From Homarus americanus (Eukaryota > Arthropoda > Malacostraca > Decapoda > Nephropidae), in contig NW_024720711.1 in assembly GCF_018991925.1 (NCBI RefSeq), forward strand, positions 3,867,332 to 3,931,331: a DNA stretch of 64,000 nt, written 5' to 3'. How positions within the stretch are numbered: the stretch's first letter is position 1; each line of letters opens with the position of its first letter. The notes under the pieces were generated by a model. The model ran no database searches, was not told where the DNA came from, and saw only the letters and a list, made by a program, of their open reading frames with translations. Both the position numbers and the translations under genes were made by a program. Shown here piece after piece: positions 23,171-34,269 of the stretch.

Positions 23171-24464
23171 GAACTGACGTCAAACACACCTTCAGGGAGT
23201 CATGGAGGTGTCAGTCTGTATGTCCTTGTATTTCCCGGTTTGTTTTGTGTCTTATTGTGCATTGTCATATATGTTCTTCATTATCATCTAAATTGTCGTC
23301 GTGTTTTGTTGTTTGGGCTATTTTAGGTGTGGGTGATGGTGGGTGAGAGGTGGGTGTGGGTGAGAGGTGTTGGGTGAGAGGTGTTGGGTGAATGGGTGGT
23401 GGTGGTGGTGGTGGACGGAGGCCTGTCAATAACCTGCCACTGCTTCTTGCTAGTCCGGCCTCCTGCTGGTGGTGTGGGCTCTCTCATATGTCTGTCCGTA
23501 TGTCTTACCCATAATATCGGGAAAATATGTCTTCTTTAAAGGACTTCGGTTGGTTTATAACGCCGACGTCAGCTGTTGATGTTAAGTTTGTGCACAAATT
23601 ATCGACTTAAAATTATCACAACTTCAGTTTAATGTGTGGGAAAATATTTAGTTCCGGTAGAGTACAGGTGAAAGTTAGGCGCCATCTTGTAGTATCGTAA
23701 CAATACCCGGGGAGAAAATGGCCGACTTGAAAGAAAGTGGCGACGTTTAGTGAGAAAATGGTGGTGTGTGGTAATGATGTAGTCGAGGCCTAAAGTAGTT
23801 TATTTATATTCTGTCTTGCTAGAAAAAAATAGGGTCTTGGTTCATACAAGTGTAGTATTTTTGTGGGGGTTAAAGTCCCAGGATGGTGGCGGGTCAGTGT
23901 TGTCTTAAAACATGTAGACACCACCAACTAGTCTGCATAAGTTAGGTACATTAGGTTAGGTCTTCAGGTTAAGTTAGGTACATTAGGTTTGCGTGATTTT
24001 GCCTTAGGTGGGGACTTTATATAAGGTTAGGTTAGGTTTTGTGACAGAATCAGTGGACATTTGTTAAAAAAGGTCACAGATAAGCAAGATTTCCATCAAT
24101 ATTACGTTTTCTGTGAGGCTTCATCTCTCCCTCATCACCTCGCTCCCTGCTGTGCTTCAAGATAACCCCCTTCCCTTCAGTTTGCATACTTTAATAGGCT
24201 CTCCTGAAGATCCTCATTATATATCTAGGAAGGAAGAGAGCATCATGGCTATTGTGTATTTACCTCTGTCTTCTCTTTGTCCTTCCATCATTCGTTTTCG
24301 TTCGTTAACTCTCGAGAAAGACTTCGCTAATCGAAACGAAATTAGGTCTGGTGCGTCATCCCGTCAATATCTGGCAACTGGTTCGATAATTAGTCTCTTG
24401 CGTCTCTATTAAGCAGAGTTATGGCCACTTATTGCCTTTCGGTTTTGGACGGCGGCACCAGTCA
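23171..24464. other. Longest mostly unique stretch of the left half
   Basis: It contains TGACGTCA at 23175-23182, a GGTGGGTGAGAGGTGTT-type repeat at 23330-23425, a YY1-like GCGCCATCTTGT at about 23679-23690 with a 10-codon ATG frame at 23718-23750, and TTAGGTTAGG at 23945-24035. The 99-codon frame at 24113-24412 has no recognised similarity. No gene is called. Confidence 0.5.
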
Positions 24465-24572
24465 TTATTATTAGTAGTAGTAGTAGGAGTAATAGTAGTA
24501 GTAGTAGTAGTAGTAGAAGTAGTAGTATGAAATTATTTTTTTTATTATTATCATCATCATCATCATCATCGT
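24465..24572. repeat. (AGT)n and (ATC)n triplets
   Basis: Imperfect AGT triplets at 24470-24530 and (ATC)n at 24549-24572. Confidence 0.9.
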
Positions 24573-25489
24573 GGTCTAATGGGCTTGGAACCTGTTAGCG
24601 CTTGGGGATATTTGTCCAGTCGCCAGGTAGCAACAACGCCTTAACCCGAGTGCTCAGCCTTTATGACGTGTATGTGTTGAAGGGTGCGCCTGAACTCTGT
24701 AGATAAGGCTGAGTCCTCCCCCCAACATAGGAAGCACCAGTAAGGCCATTATCTGCATCGGGAGTGACCTGTGTGGCTGAGGGAGGGAAGGATGGATGCA
24801 CTTAACAACCCACAACCTCATAATACAACCCGTAGTTAACTTTGTATTAAACGAAACATAAACTTGTGGGTTATTTCATCATGTTCGTCGGATCTCATGA
24901 TTAAACACCCTAACCTAACCTAACCAAACCTAACTTAACCAAACCAAACCTAACCTAACCTGATGCATATTACTCTATAAAATATTCAACCTTTAGTGTG
25001 TAACTTTCTTCATTACTGAGGTATTACTTGATCAGGGAACGTTTGTCTTACTAAATAATTTCATCTAATTAGTTTACACCTTAACGCTGGTTTATGAAGT
25101 TTTGTTTTATGAAAGATTAAACCGGTTTTTGTGGGTTTGTTTGACGCTTTTGTTGATGTATGTATGTTAGCCACACTGAAATAGCTTAGCTGTTGTGCTT
25201 CGGGTCTTATTAGGTAAACAGTGATGGTACCTGTGTGTGTGTCGGGGGGGGAGGGGACTAGCTTGAGAATTTATGACATCATGTGGCTTTTAGGAACACA
25301 GGTGTAAACAGGTGTGATATTAAATGACCTTAAGAACTGGTGTAAACATGTGTAGCAGGTAGTTAGGATGGGCTTTGACTTTAAGGAACATTAATAACAC
25401 AAAATGAGAAATGAACGACTAACTTGGAAGGTACATCTCAGTGACGTCATATGCCTCCAAGAAACCCGTCTATAAACAGGTGTGGAGTC
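24573..25489. other. Unique sequence with a CCTAA block
   Basis: CCTAACCTAACC-type sequence at 24908-24962 (complement of TTAGG) and TGACGTCA at 25442-25449. No gene was recognised. Confidence 0.55.
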
Positions 25490-25575
25490 AGCAGGTGTGT
25501 GAGAAGAGGTGAGGGCTGTAGGCGGGCAGGTAGAAGGACGGCTGAGGGCTGTAGGCGGGCAGGTAGGAGGGCGGT
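25490..25575. repeat. ~50-bp duplication
   Basis: The word GAGGGCTGTAGGCGGGCAGG occurs at about 25511 and 25545, followed by a similar GTAGAAGGACGG or GTAGGAGGGCGG. Confidence 0.8.
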
Positions 25576-26037
25576 TTAAGGGTTTGTGCGGTAAGGGAGG
25601 AATGTGGGTGGGCGGGGAGTGTGGGCAGTGAGGTCACCAGCAGTAGGTGCATGGTGAGGGGGACGGGGCACACTAACCAGCCGACAACCTCACCAAGCAG
25701 CCGACAGCCTCACTTACCTCCCGACAGATTTACCACAATGCTGAGGCAAGCTCTTAGAAATGGAACTTGACAATAAATAATACGTGTGTGTGTGTGTGTG
25801 TGTGCTTTGTATGAGACAGTAATTATGTATGTATATATAATGTATGTTTGTATGTGTATTATATATGTTAAAATATACCAATCTAAGGAACCGTCAACTA
25901 CAGTGAAAACGACTATACCCTTTTATATGAAATCAGACGGTGGTGCGGGGGGGGGGCAGGGGGGAACAAGACCCCTGGAGGTTAATTAAGGTTAATTGCG
26001 GGTCTCGCTCCTCTAATGGCCAATTTTAGGGAAAGAG
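25576..26037. other. Unique sequence with short (GT)n
   Basis: (GT)n at about 25783-25804, then TATGTATG-like sequence. The words CAGCCGACA..CTCAC recur around 25678-25720. No gene was recognised. Confidence 0.55.
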
Positions 26038-26360
26038 GGGAAGGTGAGGGGAGGGAGGAGGGAGAGGAGAATGGAGGGGGGGAGGGAGGGGATTCAGAGG
26101 TCTGTAGGTATTTTAAGGGAGGGAAGCATAAGTGGTGGTGTATATTTTAAGGAGGTTCAGAGGGAGATTATGTGTTTTAGGTTTTTAAGGGAGATTATGT
26201 GGTTTAGATTTATAAGGGAGATTAGATAATTGTGAAATAGGGAAGGACGATAATTGAAAAGAGAGGAACAACAACGAGAGAGAAGGAGGCGAAGAAGAGG
26301 AGGAGGAAGAAGGGGAGGTGGAGAAGAAGAGGGGAAGGGGGAGGAGGAGGAAGATATTGA
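26038..26360. repeat. Polypurine tract with ~30-bp repeats
   Basis: GGGAGG-rich sequence at 26038-26105, AAGGGAGATTATGTG-type units at about 26158-26228 and GA-rich sequence at 26245-26358. Confidence 0.85.
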
Positions 26361-26554
26361 TAGCGAAACAATTTATTTAGCCAGAAAAATACAGATACAG
26401 AGTGGACAATAATAACAATATTGACACGGCTGGGCCCAGTGAGAGCCTGTGTGTGACCTCTTAGATAAGGAAGGAGGAGGAGGAAGAGGTGATGATGATG
26501 GTAGAGATGGAGGTAGGGAATAATTAAGAATCGATAATTAGTGGACTCTCTCAC
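26361..26554. other. Unique sequence
   Basis: Short unique segment with TTTATTTAGCCAGAAAAATACAG-like AT-rich sequence. Its identity is unclear. Confidence 0.4.
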
Positions 26555-26970
26555 TCTCTCTTCCTCATTTTTCTTTTTCTCCTCTCTTTACTTTCTTTTC
26601 TTCCTCCCTTCCTTCTTTTCTCTCCCCTTTCTTTTCCTCCACTCTTCCTTTCTCTCCCTTCTCTCTACCTCCTCTCCTGTTCCTTAATTTCCCCTTTCCC
26701 TCCATCCACCCCTCTCCATCCCCTCTCTCTCCCCTATCGCCCCCCCTCCATCCACCCCCTCTCTCCCCTCCATCCACCCCCTCTCTCCCCTCCTCCCCCT
26801 AGACGTAATAGCGTACTATATAGTGGCTAAATGTTGTAATCTTTCCTCTCTTAGCATATCACCTTCAACCTGGCTGAAGTGAGAGGGGGGGAGAGAGAGA
26901 GTGGGAAGGAGAGTGGGATAGAGAATGAGAGTTGGGAGGATACAGGTTGGGGAGAGAGAGAGAGTACTGT
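26555..26970. repeat. Polypyrimidine tract and GA-rich tract
   Basis: C/T-rich from 26555 to about 26803, including three CCATCCACCCC-type units, then GAGAGGGG/GAGAGA words at 26880-26970. Confidence 0.85.
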
Positions 26971-27079
26971 GCAAGGGTGGGGGAGGGGTTCTGGTAAGGT
27001 CGTGCCAGGAGGAGGTAAAGGTGAAGCGTTACCTGATTAACTCATTAGAGGCCTGACGCAGGTATTGTACGTAAAGAGT

Positions 27080-27255
27080 CTTTTGAATGACTAAATAGAG
27101 ACAAATAAAATGACAGAAAGAAAGAGACTGACAAATAGAACGATAGGAAAAAGTTATAAACAGAATGAAAGAAAGATAGATAGAAAGATAAACAGAAATA
27201 AGACAAATGGAAAGAAAGATATCCATACAGAGAGACAGACAAACAGACAGACATT
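27080..27255. repeat. GAAA/GACA tetranucleotide-rich tract
   Basis: Degenerate GAAAGA and GACAGA tetramers. Minus-strand frames of 76-80 codons are repeat translations. Confidence 0.85.
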
Positions 27256-27639
27256 CCATTGTATTTCGATGGCTGAGAATTTTTCATGATTGTAATGTTT
27301 ATATTATTATTATTTTATATTTTCTTCGTTATTGCATTGTTTTTTTTTATATATCAACGAGACATTAAATTTCTTGTGGTATTTTTCTGAACTGTTATGA
27401 GAGCTCTGTTCCTTACGTGTTGGTGAATGGTATGTGGAAAATTTTTCTTAATACTGTATGTGTATATAACTTCCTGGAGGATAGAAGATAACTTTGCAAG
27501 AGTCGTAAGTAAACTGTTCGGGTTATTTTTGTTATTGTGAGAGAAAAATGTTTTGCCGTCGACAGGATGTGAGTTGCCAGATCCTTTTGAAGTGAAGTGT
27601 ACAAACTGTTTAGAGAGTCTTGTCAGGGGAGTGCTTTCG
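27256..27639. other. AT-rich unique sequence
   Basis: No recognisable gene or element. The 242-codon minus frame over 27354-28082 draws most of its length from the adjacent GTGGGTAAGTG repeat, so it is not accepted. Confidence 0.5.
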
Positions 27640-27960
27640 TCATCTGTGTGTGTGTGGGGGGGGGTAAGTGGATGAGTGTGTGGGTGGATGAGGGTGGGGG
27701 TGGATGTGTGGGTCATTGGATGAGTTTTGGGTAAGTGGGTGAGAGTGGGAATGAGTGTGTGGGAAAGTGAGAATGGATGAGGTGTGTGGGTAAGTGAATG
27801 AGTGTGGGAAAGTGAGGAAGGGTGAGGTGTGTGGGTAAGTGAATGAGTGTGGGAAAGTGAGGAAGGGTGAGTGTGTGGGTAACCGCAACTCCTGAAGGGG
27901 AGTGGAAGGATGGGAGGGGAGGGGGTTAAGACGCAGGAGGCCGATGGGGGAGGGGGAGGG
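27640..27960. repeat. GTGGGTAAGTGAATGAGTGTGGG-type minisatellite
   Basis: Units of about 40 bp, clearest between 27770 and 27885 where GGAAAGTGAGGAAGGGTGAG recurs, flanked by G-rich sequence. Confidence 0.85.
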
Positions 27961-28446
27961 GGGGTTACAATATTTATGGTAGTCTGGCTGAACAGGATGT
28001 ACTCGCTGCTGCCTCTCTTGTGTTTCCGGTCAAACTCACACTCTCCACCGTGACCAACATCACATTTACTGAGGGACTCCAAATCTGGATCTTAACTCGC
28101 TCATGTAAACTTTGTGGTAAATATTAAAGCATACATTTGATCATTATATTATGGAATGTGACACTGTTGAACACTTCAGATCACCTGGTTTATTGTATCA
28201 TGAACTATGTAACTACTCCATTGAATCAGGAGTGCTTGAGGACATTCTGGCAGTCTATCCTAAATTTCCTCATCCAACACTGATCAGTCGTCACTTATGA
28301 CCAAATCTATTGTCTCTGCTTGTGTATGAAACTCTGTCCTGTGTGGCAGTGATCATTGACCATCTCAACAACACCTGACTCAACTACTGTACTGTTCGTT
28401 AGGTGAAATTGTACCTCAGTCTTGTTGATAAATGTTGTTAAATTAA

Positions 28447-28448
<2 letters not shown>
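27961..28448. other. Unique sequence, no feature
   Basis: Ordinary AT-rich DNA. No exon was recognised. Confidence 0.5.
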
Positions 28449-28513
<65 letters not shown>

Positions 28514-28596
28514 CCTCAGCGTTTCCTAAGATGGTGCTGTGTGAATGTCTAGGGGTGTACCGCGTCAGACGTGTGGCTCTAGTCCTTAATCATGTC

Positions 28597-28629
<33 letters not shown>
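28449..28629. repeat. (TC)n and (TG)n
   Basis: (TC)n at 28449-28508 and (TG)n at 28598-28629. Confidence 0.95.
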
Positions 28630-28631
<2 letters not shown>

Positions 28632-28869
28632 GGGGGAGTAGAGCGGGGAGTAAAGATTGGACAGTGGGGGAAGGGGAGGAGGAATTTTTGGTCATGAAGG
28701 AAAGATTGATGGAGGAGATTGGGTTATGAGGGAAAGATTTAGTTAAGAGGGAAATATTCGGGGGAGGAGATTGGCCCATGGAAGGGTAAAGATTGAGTGA
28801 ACGAACTAGTAAACACGAGAGCCTGTCAGTCTATCGCCTTAGTTCATGTTGATCTTTATGTATCTGCAC

Positions 28870-29398
28870 AAACATCCCTCTTCCCTCCTCCTCCTTCCTT
28901 CCTTCCTCTTCCCCTCCCTCCTCCTCCTTCCTTCCTTCCTTCCTTCCTCTTCCCCTCCCCCCTCCTCTGGTTCTTGTCGTTGGGCACCTGGCCAATACAG
29001 TTGGCCATACACAGGCCAGAGTGTGAGTCATGATGGCCACGTCTTGTATACTGTCTGTGTGTGTGTGTGTTCGCTTCTCTCCCCTCCTCTTCCTCCCCTC
29101 CTTCCCCTCCTCCTCATTTCCATTATCCTCTATCAATTTTTTTTTATTCCACCCTAGTTCTGCCTTCCCGACTCCTCCCTTCTCACCCTCTCTCTTCTCT
29201 CTCCTTCCCCTCCCCTCTCCACTCTTCCTCCTCCTCCTCTTCAATCTCCTTTTGTCCTTTCCACATTTCCCCTATTCCTATCCTCTCCCTTTCCTTCCCC
29301 CCTCCCACTCTTCATTTTTCTCATTCCCTTTCACTCTCTTCTTTCTCCCTTCCCCCTTCCCCCCTTCCCCTCTTCTCTCTCCTTCCCCTTCACCTCAT
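28870..29398. repeat. Polypyrimidine-rich domain
   Basis: CCTCCTCCTTCC-type sequence at 28876-28968 and CT-rich sequence at 29075-29398, separated by about 100 bp of unique DNA with a short (GT)n. Several frames of over 100 codons here are composition artefacts. Confidence 0.85.
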
Positions 29399-29465
29399 TC
29401 GACGAAGCATAAATTTATTGGTACACACATGACATAAGCTAAGCGGAGGGGGACCAATCTTCAGG

Positions 29466-29748
29466 TGTAAGTGTGTTAGAGTGTACGAGTGTGTTAGAGT
29501 GTATGAGTGTGTTAGAGTGTACGAGTGTGTTAGAGTGTATGAGTGTGTTAGAGTGTATGAGTGTGTTAGAGTGTATGAGTGTGTTAGAGTGTACGAGTGT
29601 GTTAGAGTGTATGAGTGTGTTAGAGTGTACGAGTGTGTTAGAGTGTATGAGTGTGTTAGAGTGTATGAGTGTGTTAGAGTGTACGAGTGTGTTAGAGTGT
29701 ATGAGTGTGTTAGAGTGTATGAGTGTGTTAGAGTGTATGAGTGTGTTA
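29466..29748. repeat. 18-bp minisatellite, ~16 copies
   Basis: The unit GTGTATGAGTGTGTTAGA repeats with a C/T variant (GTACGAG). The length is a multiple of three, so + frames give a repeated SVLECM/YECVRV word and the minus frame SYTLTH. No coding is inferred. Confidence 0.97.
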
Positions 29749-29814
29749 TAAACTGGAACCCTGTTATCATTTATGCACAGGCAACATGTATTTGCTTTCG
29801 GTACTACGGGGTGT

Positions 29815-30005
29815 GTGAGTGACCGGGAGAGAATGAGTGTGTGAGTGGACGGAGAGTTTGAGTGACCGGAGAGTGTGTGAGTCACCGGGAGGAGTGTGAG
29901 TGACCGGGAGGGAGTGAGTGTGAGTGACCAGGAGAGAGTGTGTGAGTGACCGGGAGGGAGTGAGTGTGTGAGTGACCGGGAGTGAGTATGTGAGTGACCG
30001 CGAAT
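29815..30005. repeat. ~25-bp GAGTGACCGGGAG repeat
   Basis: Irregular units containing GTGAGTGACCGGGAG, about eight copies. Confidence 0.9.
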
Positions 30006-30097
30006 GAATAAATGGGTGCATTCGTGATAAAAAAAAGACGAGTATAGAGCTACCGACGCAACTGACGAAATGTGGTGTAGAAAAGTGACAGTACAAA

Positions 30098-30452
30098 GCA
30101 GACAGACAGACAGACAGAAGAATTGTGATTGCAATACACACACACACACACAACACACACACACACACATACATTCTCTTTGTTCCTCTCGTCAATTCCT
30201 TCCTCCCCATTTATTGATTTTTTTTGTCAACGGTTCCTCCTTCCTTCCTTCCTTCTCTTCACTTTTTTCATCATCTTCTATCACTTCCTTTCATTTCCTT
30301 CCTTATATACCTCCTTCTCCAGTTCCTTCTTCTCATTTATTGATTTTTTTCACTTTTTTCTCCTCTTCTTTCTCCTCTTTTCCGTATCATCCTTGCTATT
30401 GTTTTTTATTTATTCCTATCTATTTTATATCCGTGTGTGTGTGTGTGTGTGT
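30098..30452. repeat. (GACA)n, (CA)n, pyrimidine-rich tract and (GT)n
   Basis: (GACA)n at 30098-30118, (CA)n at 30137-30169, T/C-rich sequence at 30225-30420 and (GT)n at 30433-30452 directly before the retroelement tail. Confidence 0.85.
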
Positions 30453-30480
30453 GTAATAATAATAATAATAATAATAATAA
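30453..30480. repeat. (TAA)n tail of retroelement
   Basis: (TAA)n on the + strand, which is (TTA)n at the 3' end of the minus-strand retroelement. It joins (GT)n on its other side. Confidence 0.9.
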
Positions 30481-30880
30481 ACGGATTATTAATAGAGTTG
30501 CAGCCGGTGGCTGAAAATATACAGACTTACATTTGATTTAGACATAATGATATAATATGCATTGAATACGTTTACAGGGCTGTACAGTACATAAATCAGA
30601 GTTGTTTATTATTTTAACAATAGATGGGATGGTGCTGTTCTTATATCTATCGGTGTGGGCTCTTATGGGCTGAATTTTGTTGTAGGACTGCGCGAGTTGG
30701 GTGGGGCTGCAGGAGGTGGCGATGGCGAGGTGGTGCAGTCCACGGCCAAACCTTTCCAGTGCTTGGTGGTGGAGGTCACTGAGGATGGCATTTCCAGGGT
30801 GGAGAGGCGTTGGTGTAGCCGGAGTATTCTGCGCCGAGCATGATTCTGCAGGCCCTTTTCTGTACCTTCTAGCTGACGTT
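30481..30880 (-). mobile_element. 5'-truncated non-LTR retrotransposon 3' end, copy 2
   Basis: Minus-strand translation gives VQKRACRIMLGAEYSGYTNA near 30865-30810, a typical thumb-region motif of non-LTR reverse transcriptases. After one frameshift it gives LSDLHHQALERFGRG and RYKNSTIPSIVKIINNSDL, then a stop. The last 230 bp match the copy at 15800-16028. The tail is (TTA)n, not poly(A). (GT)n abuts both ends (30433-30452 and about 30884-30930). The frameshift and truncation show a dead copy. Confidence 0.85.
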
Positions 30881-30883
30881 GTT

Positions 30884-30933
<50 letters not shown>
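30884..30933. repeat. (GT)n beside retroelement 5' end
   Basis: GT array meeting the truncated 5' end of the retroelement at 30481-30880. The array continues as GTGTGCGTG to about 30950. Confidence 0.92.
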
Positions 30934-30938
<5 letters not shown>

Positions 30939-31134
30939 TGTGTGTGCGTGCGCGAACGGTGACTATGACACAGAGAACTCACCAAGGGTAGACGAGAGGA
31001 TGAGAGAGAGAAGGGGTGGTTAGGTTAGGTGTAGTGAGAAAATGAAAGTGTTAGGAGGTCAGGTGAGAGAGAGGAGGGAAGGTCCAGCGATGCACTTTGG
31101 TAGTTTATCCTGTAAAACGTTAAAGAATGTCTAT

Positions 31135-31244
31135 ATTATTATTATTATCATCAGCATCATCATCATCGTCATCATCATCATTATCATCATCATAATCATC
31201 ATTATCATCATCATAATCATCGTCATCATCACCATCATCATTAA

Positions 31245-31276
<32 letters not shown>

Positions 31277-31332
31277 CCATCGTCATCATCATTATCATCA
31301 TTATCATCATCATCACCATCATCATCGTCATC
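31135..31332. repeat. (ATC)n/(ATT)n triplet array
   Basis: Imperfect ATC triplets with ATT, GTC and CAC variants. Frames give Ile runs on + and Met runs on minus. Confidence 0.95.
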
Positions 31333-31403
31333 TATTTTTGGGGTAAGGTGACTCTGTGGTCATCGTCAAAGGTTAGGGCTGGCCGGGCTGAGTATGACCT
31401 CAT

Positions 31404-31663
31404 CTTGTGACGTCATGGGTAGCCTCATTCATGACATCATCCTTAAATTCTTATGAGAGCAACCTTTGTCAGCTGATCCTTGACATTTTATGACGTCTTC
31501 ATGACATCATCTGTGACGTAGTTAAAAAGGAAAATAAGTTAACGTCGGGGGAATTTAAGAATCCAGCTGTGTGCCGTAGATAAAAGCTCTCCTAAGTTAT
31601 CTTTGATGTTGAGACATTCAGGAAAGGGTCCTTGACATCCTCCACATAGCGGTGAGACGTGAT

Positions 31664-31723
<60 letters not shown>

Positions 31724-31811
31724 GACTCAATAAAACCCTTGGATGTGTCGGGCACTTAATGACGTCAGAGTGATGGGTGGGACGAGAAATGACGTCAGAG
31801 TGATGACGTTA
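31404..31811. promoter_or_regulatory. Cluster of CRE-like TGACGTCA sites
   Basis: Perfect TGACGTCA palindromes lie at 31408-31415, 31760-31767 and 31790-31797, with near matches at 31491-31498 (TGACGTCT) and 31804-31811 (TGACGTTA) and several TGACATCA words between. The last two perfect sites lie in a 30-bp duplication (AATGACGTCAGAGTGATG). CREB/ATF binding is known for this octamer. Regulatory activity here is inference, since no gene was found beside it. A (TC)n tract at 31666-31719 interrupts the cluster. Confidence 0.35.
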
Positions 31812-32295
31812 GTGAAGGTATTGGCGTCATTGATAATAGATTCTACAGGTGCTGTCATTGGTGGGTTGCCGCGTGCTGTTTTTTTTAGTGTGTTTTATTG
31901 TAATAGTAGTAGTAGTGGTGGTAGTAAACTTGCACACACACACACACACACGTTGTTCAGTGCTTTTTGTTATCTTAGGTGTGATTATCGTCTCATTCGG
32001 CTATCGTGTGATAACCTGGCATTTACCTGTGAGTTATCGTGTCTATTAAGTAGAGCTAAAGATGATTACAAGCCACTGTTGAAATCGAGGCGCAGGTGAA
32101 TAATGTTCCCCGTGACCTGCCCTAATGACCTGGGTAAAGAGAGAGAGAGAGAGAGAGAGGATGATGGAAGGTGGAGAGAGGAGAGAGAGAGAGAGGGAGA
32201 CAAATTAGGTGAAGAGAGGGGATAGGAAAGAAACAACAACAACAGCAACAACACCAACAACAAAACAACACCTGTGATTTCTGTATGGCGAGGGA

Positions 32296-32345
<50 letters not shown>

Positions 32346-32620
32346 GGAGGAAACGAAGTATATGATTGTTATGATTACAAAAATAACGCTCTTATTTTCA
32401 TACAAGCTTAGAGAACGGGAGGGAGGGCGAGTGTTGGAGAGGGATGGTGGAGGAGGGGAGTGGTGGGGGTAGAGAGTGAGAGATGTGAGGGATGAATGAT
32501 GGAGAGGGGAGGTGGAGAGGACATATGAGGAGATAGGGAGGAGGGAGTATTGATAAGATCTCGAAGCTTTAAAAGAATTAAATTTGGTTCACTAATTCGT
32601 GTGTGTGTGTGTGTGTGTGT
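31812..32620. other. Mixed unique sequence and GA/AC microsatellites
   Basis: AGT triplets at 31900-31922, (AC)n at 31933-31951, (GA)n at 32138-32159 and 32298-32342, AAC triplets at 32231-32270 and (GT)n at about 32599-32620. No gene was recognised. Confidence 0.6.
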
Positions 32621-32839
32621 TCTAGATTGTAAAACCATAAATTGGTATTTAAGAAGCGCAGGTGAGAGTAAACCACAGGTGAATGAACAGGTATGGACAG
32701 GTGAGTGGACAGGTGATGGCATTAGCTTTTTATGGGTCACCTGTCTACCACTTTCTACTGTCTTATCTGGCTGTGGTAATTAACACAGTGACACCTGGGA
32801 TCAAGGCTTCAGTGTGCCGGTAATGTGAAAGATTTTGGG

Positions 32840-33060
32840 TGAGAGGGAGAGAGGGGAGAGAAAGAGGGTGGTAGGCTAGTGAGAGGGGGTGAGGGGAAGG
32901 TATTGTATATGTGAGAGGAGAGAGAGAGGGGGGGGGGGGGGGGGGGGAGAGAGAGGACGTGACTATTTACCCCTTACATAAGTCCGGGAAAGGGAGAGAG
33001 AAAAGAGAGAGAGAGGGGACAGTTTACCCTCATATTAAGCAGAGAGAGAGAGAGAGGACA
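32840..33060. repeat. GA-rich tract with a poly(G) run
   Basis: GAGAGG-rich sequence containing about 19 consecutive G at 32930-32948, then further (GA)n at 33041-33057. Confidence 0.9.
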
Positions 33061-33179
33061 ACGTGGCGGGAGGGGATTCTCTTGGGTGGTCCTCCACTTG
33101 TTGATCACCCTCCCTCCCACCTCGCCCACCTCCTCCTACCCTTTACTCACTCTCCACATCCATTTTTTCTTCCTCCCTC

Positions 33180-33790
33180 CCATCTCTCTCTCTCTCTCTC
33201 TCTCTTCACCAGTAGTAATACTAGTACTACTCAACTCCTTCTGACTCCTCCTCCACCCACCCACCCACCCGCCCTACACACCCACCCACCCACCCGCCCT
33301 ACACACCCACCCACCCACCCGCCCTACACCCTACCCACCCTATCCACCAACTCATCCACCAGGCCACCCGCCGTAGTCACCCACCCTACCCACAAGTCTG
33401 CCCCCACCTCCCCCAGGTTACCCACCCACCCACCCACCCTTCCTACCCACCAGACCACCCACCCCATCCACCCTACCCACCAGGCCGCCCACCTAACCCC
33501 ACCCAACCCCCACCCACCCACCCCTATCCCCTGCCCAGCACGGATCAATACCCTCTGTTTGGCTCTCACATGCGCGCACTCCTGCCCTTTTCCCCTCTTA
33601 ACCCTCCCCTTTTTCCCCTTTCTCCTACCTTTCCCTCAACCCTTCCTGTTCCTCCACTTTCCCTTCCTTTCCCCTCTTACCCCTTCCTTTCCCTCTTACC
33701 CTTCCTTTCCCCTCTACCCTTCCTTTCCCTCTTACCCTTCCTTCCTTCTACCCTTTCCTTTCATCTCACTATCTTCTCATACACCCTCTC
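33180..33790. repeat. C-rich (CCCA)n minisatellite and pyrimidine tract
   Basis: (TC)n at 33184-33206. From 33250 to 33520 there is CCCACCCACCC with a 26-28-bp unit ending CCGCCCTACACA. A CCTTCCTTTCCCCTCTTAC-type repeat follows at 33600-33765. The complementary strand is G-rich and quadruplex-prone (inference). Confidence 0.88.
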
Positions 33791-33804
33791 TACGCTGTAC
33801 ATGA

Positions 33805-33836
33805 CGGTGGTGGTAGTAGTAGTGATGGTGGTGTTG

Positions 33837-33872
<36 letters not shown>

Positions 33873-34130
33873 ATGGTGGGGGTGGTAGGTATGTGATGGT
33901 GTTGGTGGTAGGTGTGTCTGGTGGTGGTAGGCGTGCGTGTGTGGTGGTGGTAGGCGTGTGTGGTGGTCGTTGTTATGATAGGGGTAGACGTTTTAGTATT
34001 AATGGTAATGGTAATAGCAGTGGCAATAGCGATGGCAGTAGCGGTAGTAGTAGTAGTAGTTGTTGTAGTTGTAGTTGGTAGTAGAAGCAGTGTAGTAGTA
34101 GTAGTAGTAGTAGCGATGGCGGTGTGTGTG
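33805..34130. repeat. GTA/GTG trinucleotide domain
   Basis: Perfect (GTA)n at about 33838-33870, then degenerate GGT, GTA and AGC triplets to 34120 and a short (GT)n. Confidence 0.9.
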
Positions 34131-34269
34131 TGTGTGTGTAGGGCGTGGCAGAGATATGGCTACCTAAACGTCTGCATTTCGCTCTCCATGTCTGGTTGTG
34201 TCTGTCTGTCTGTCTTGTCATATTGCAGTTGCTTCTCTCACGTGATTGTCTCTTTGTCTGTCTGTGTCT

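Noticed and set aside
27354..28082. 242-codon minus-strand frame with His/Thr/Pro-rich middle
   Set aside because: Most of its length comes from the GTGGGTAAGTG repeat. No start context, splice pattern or family similarity was seen.
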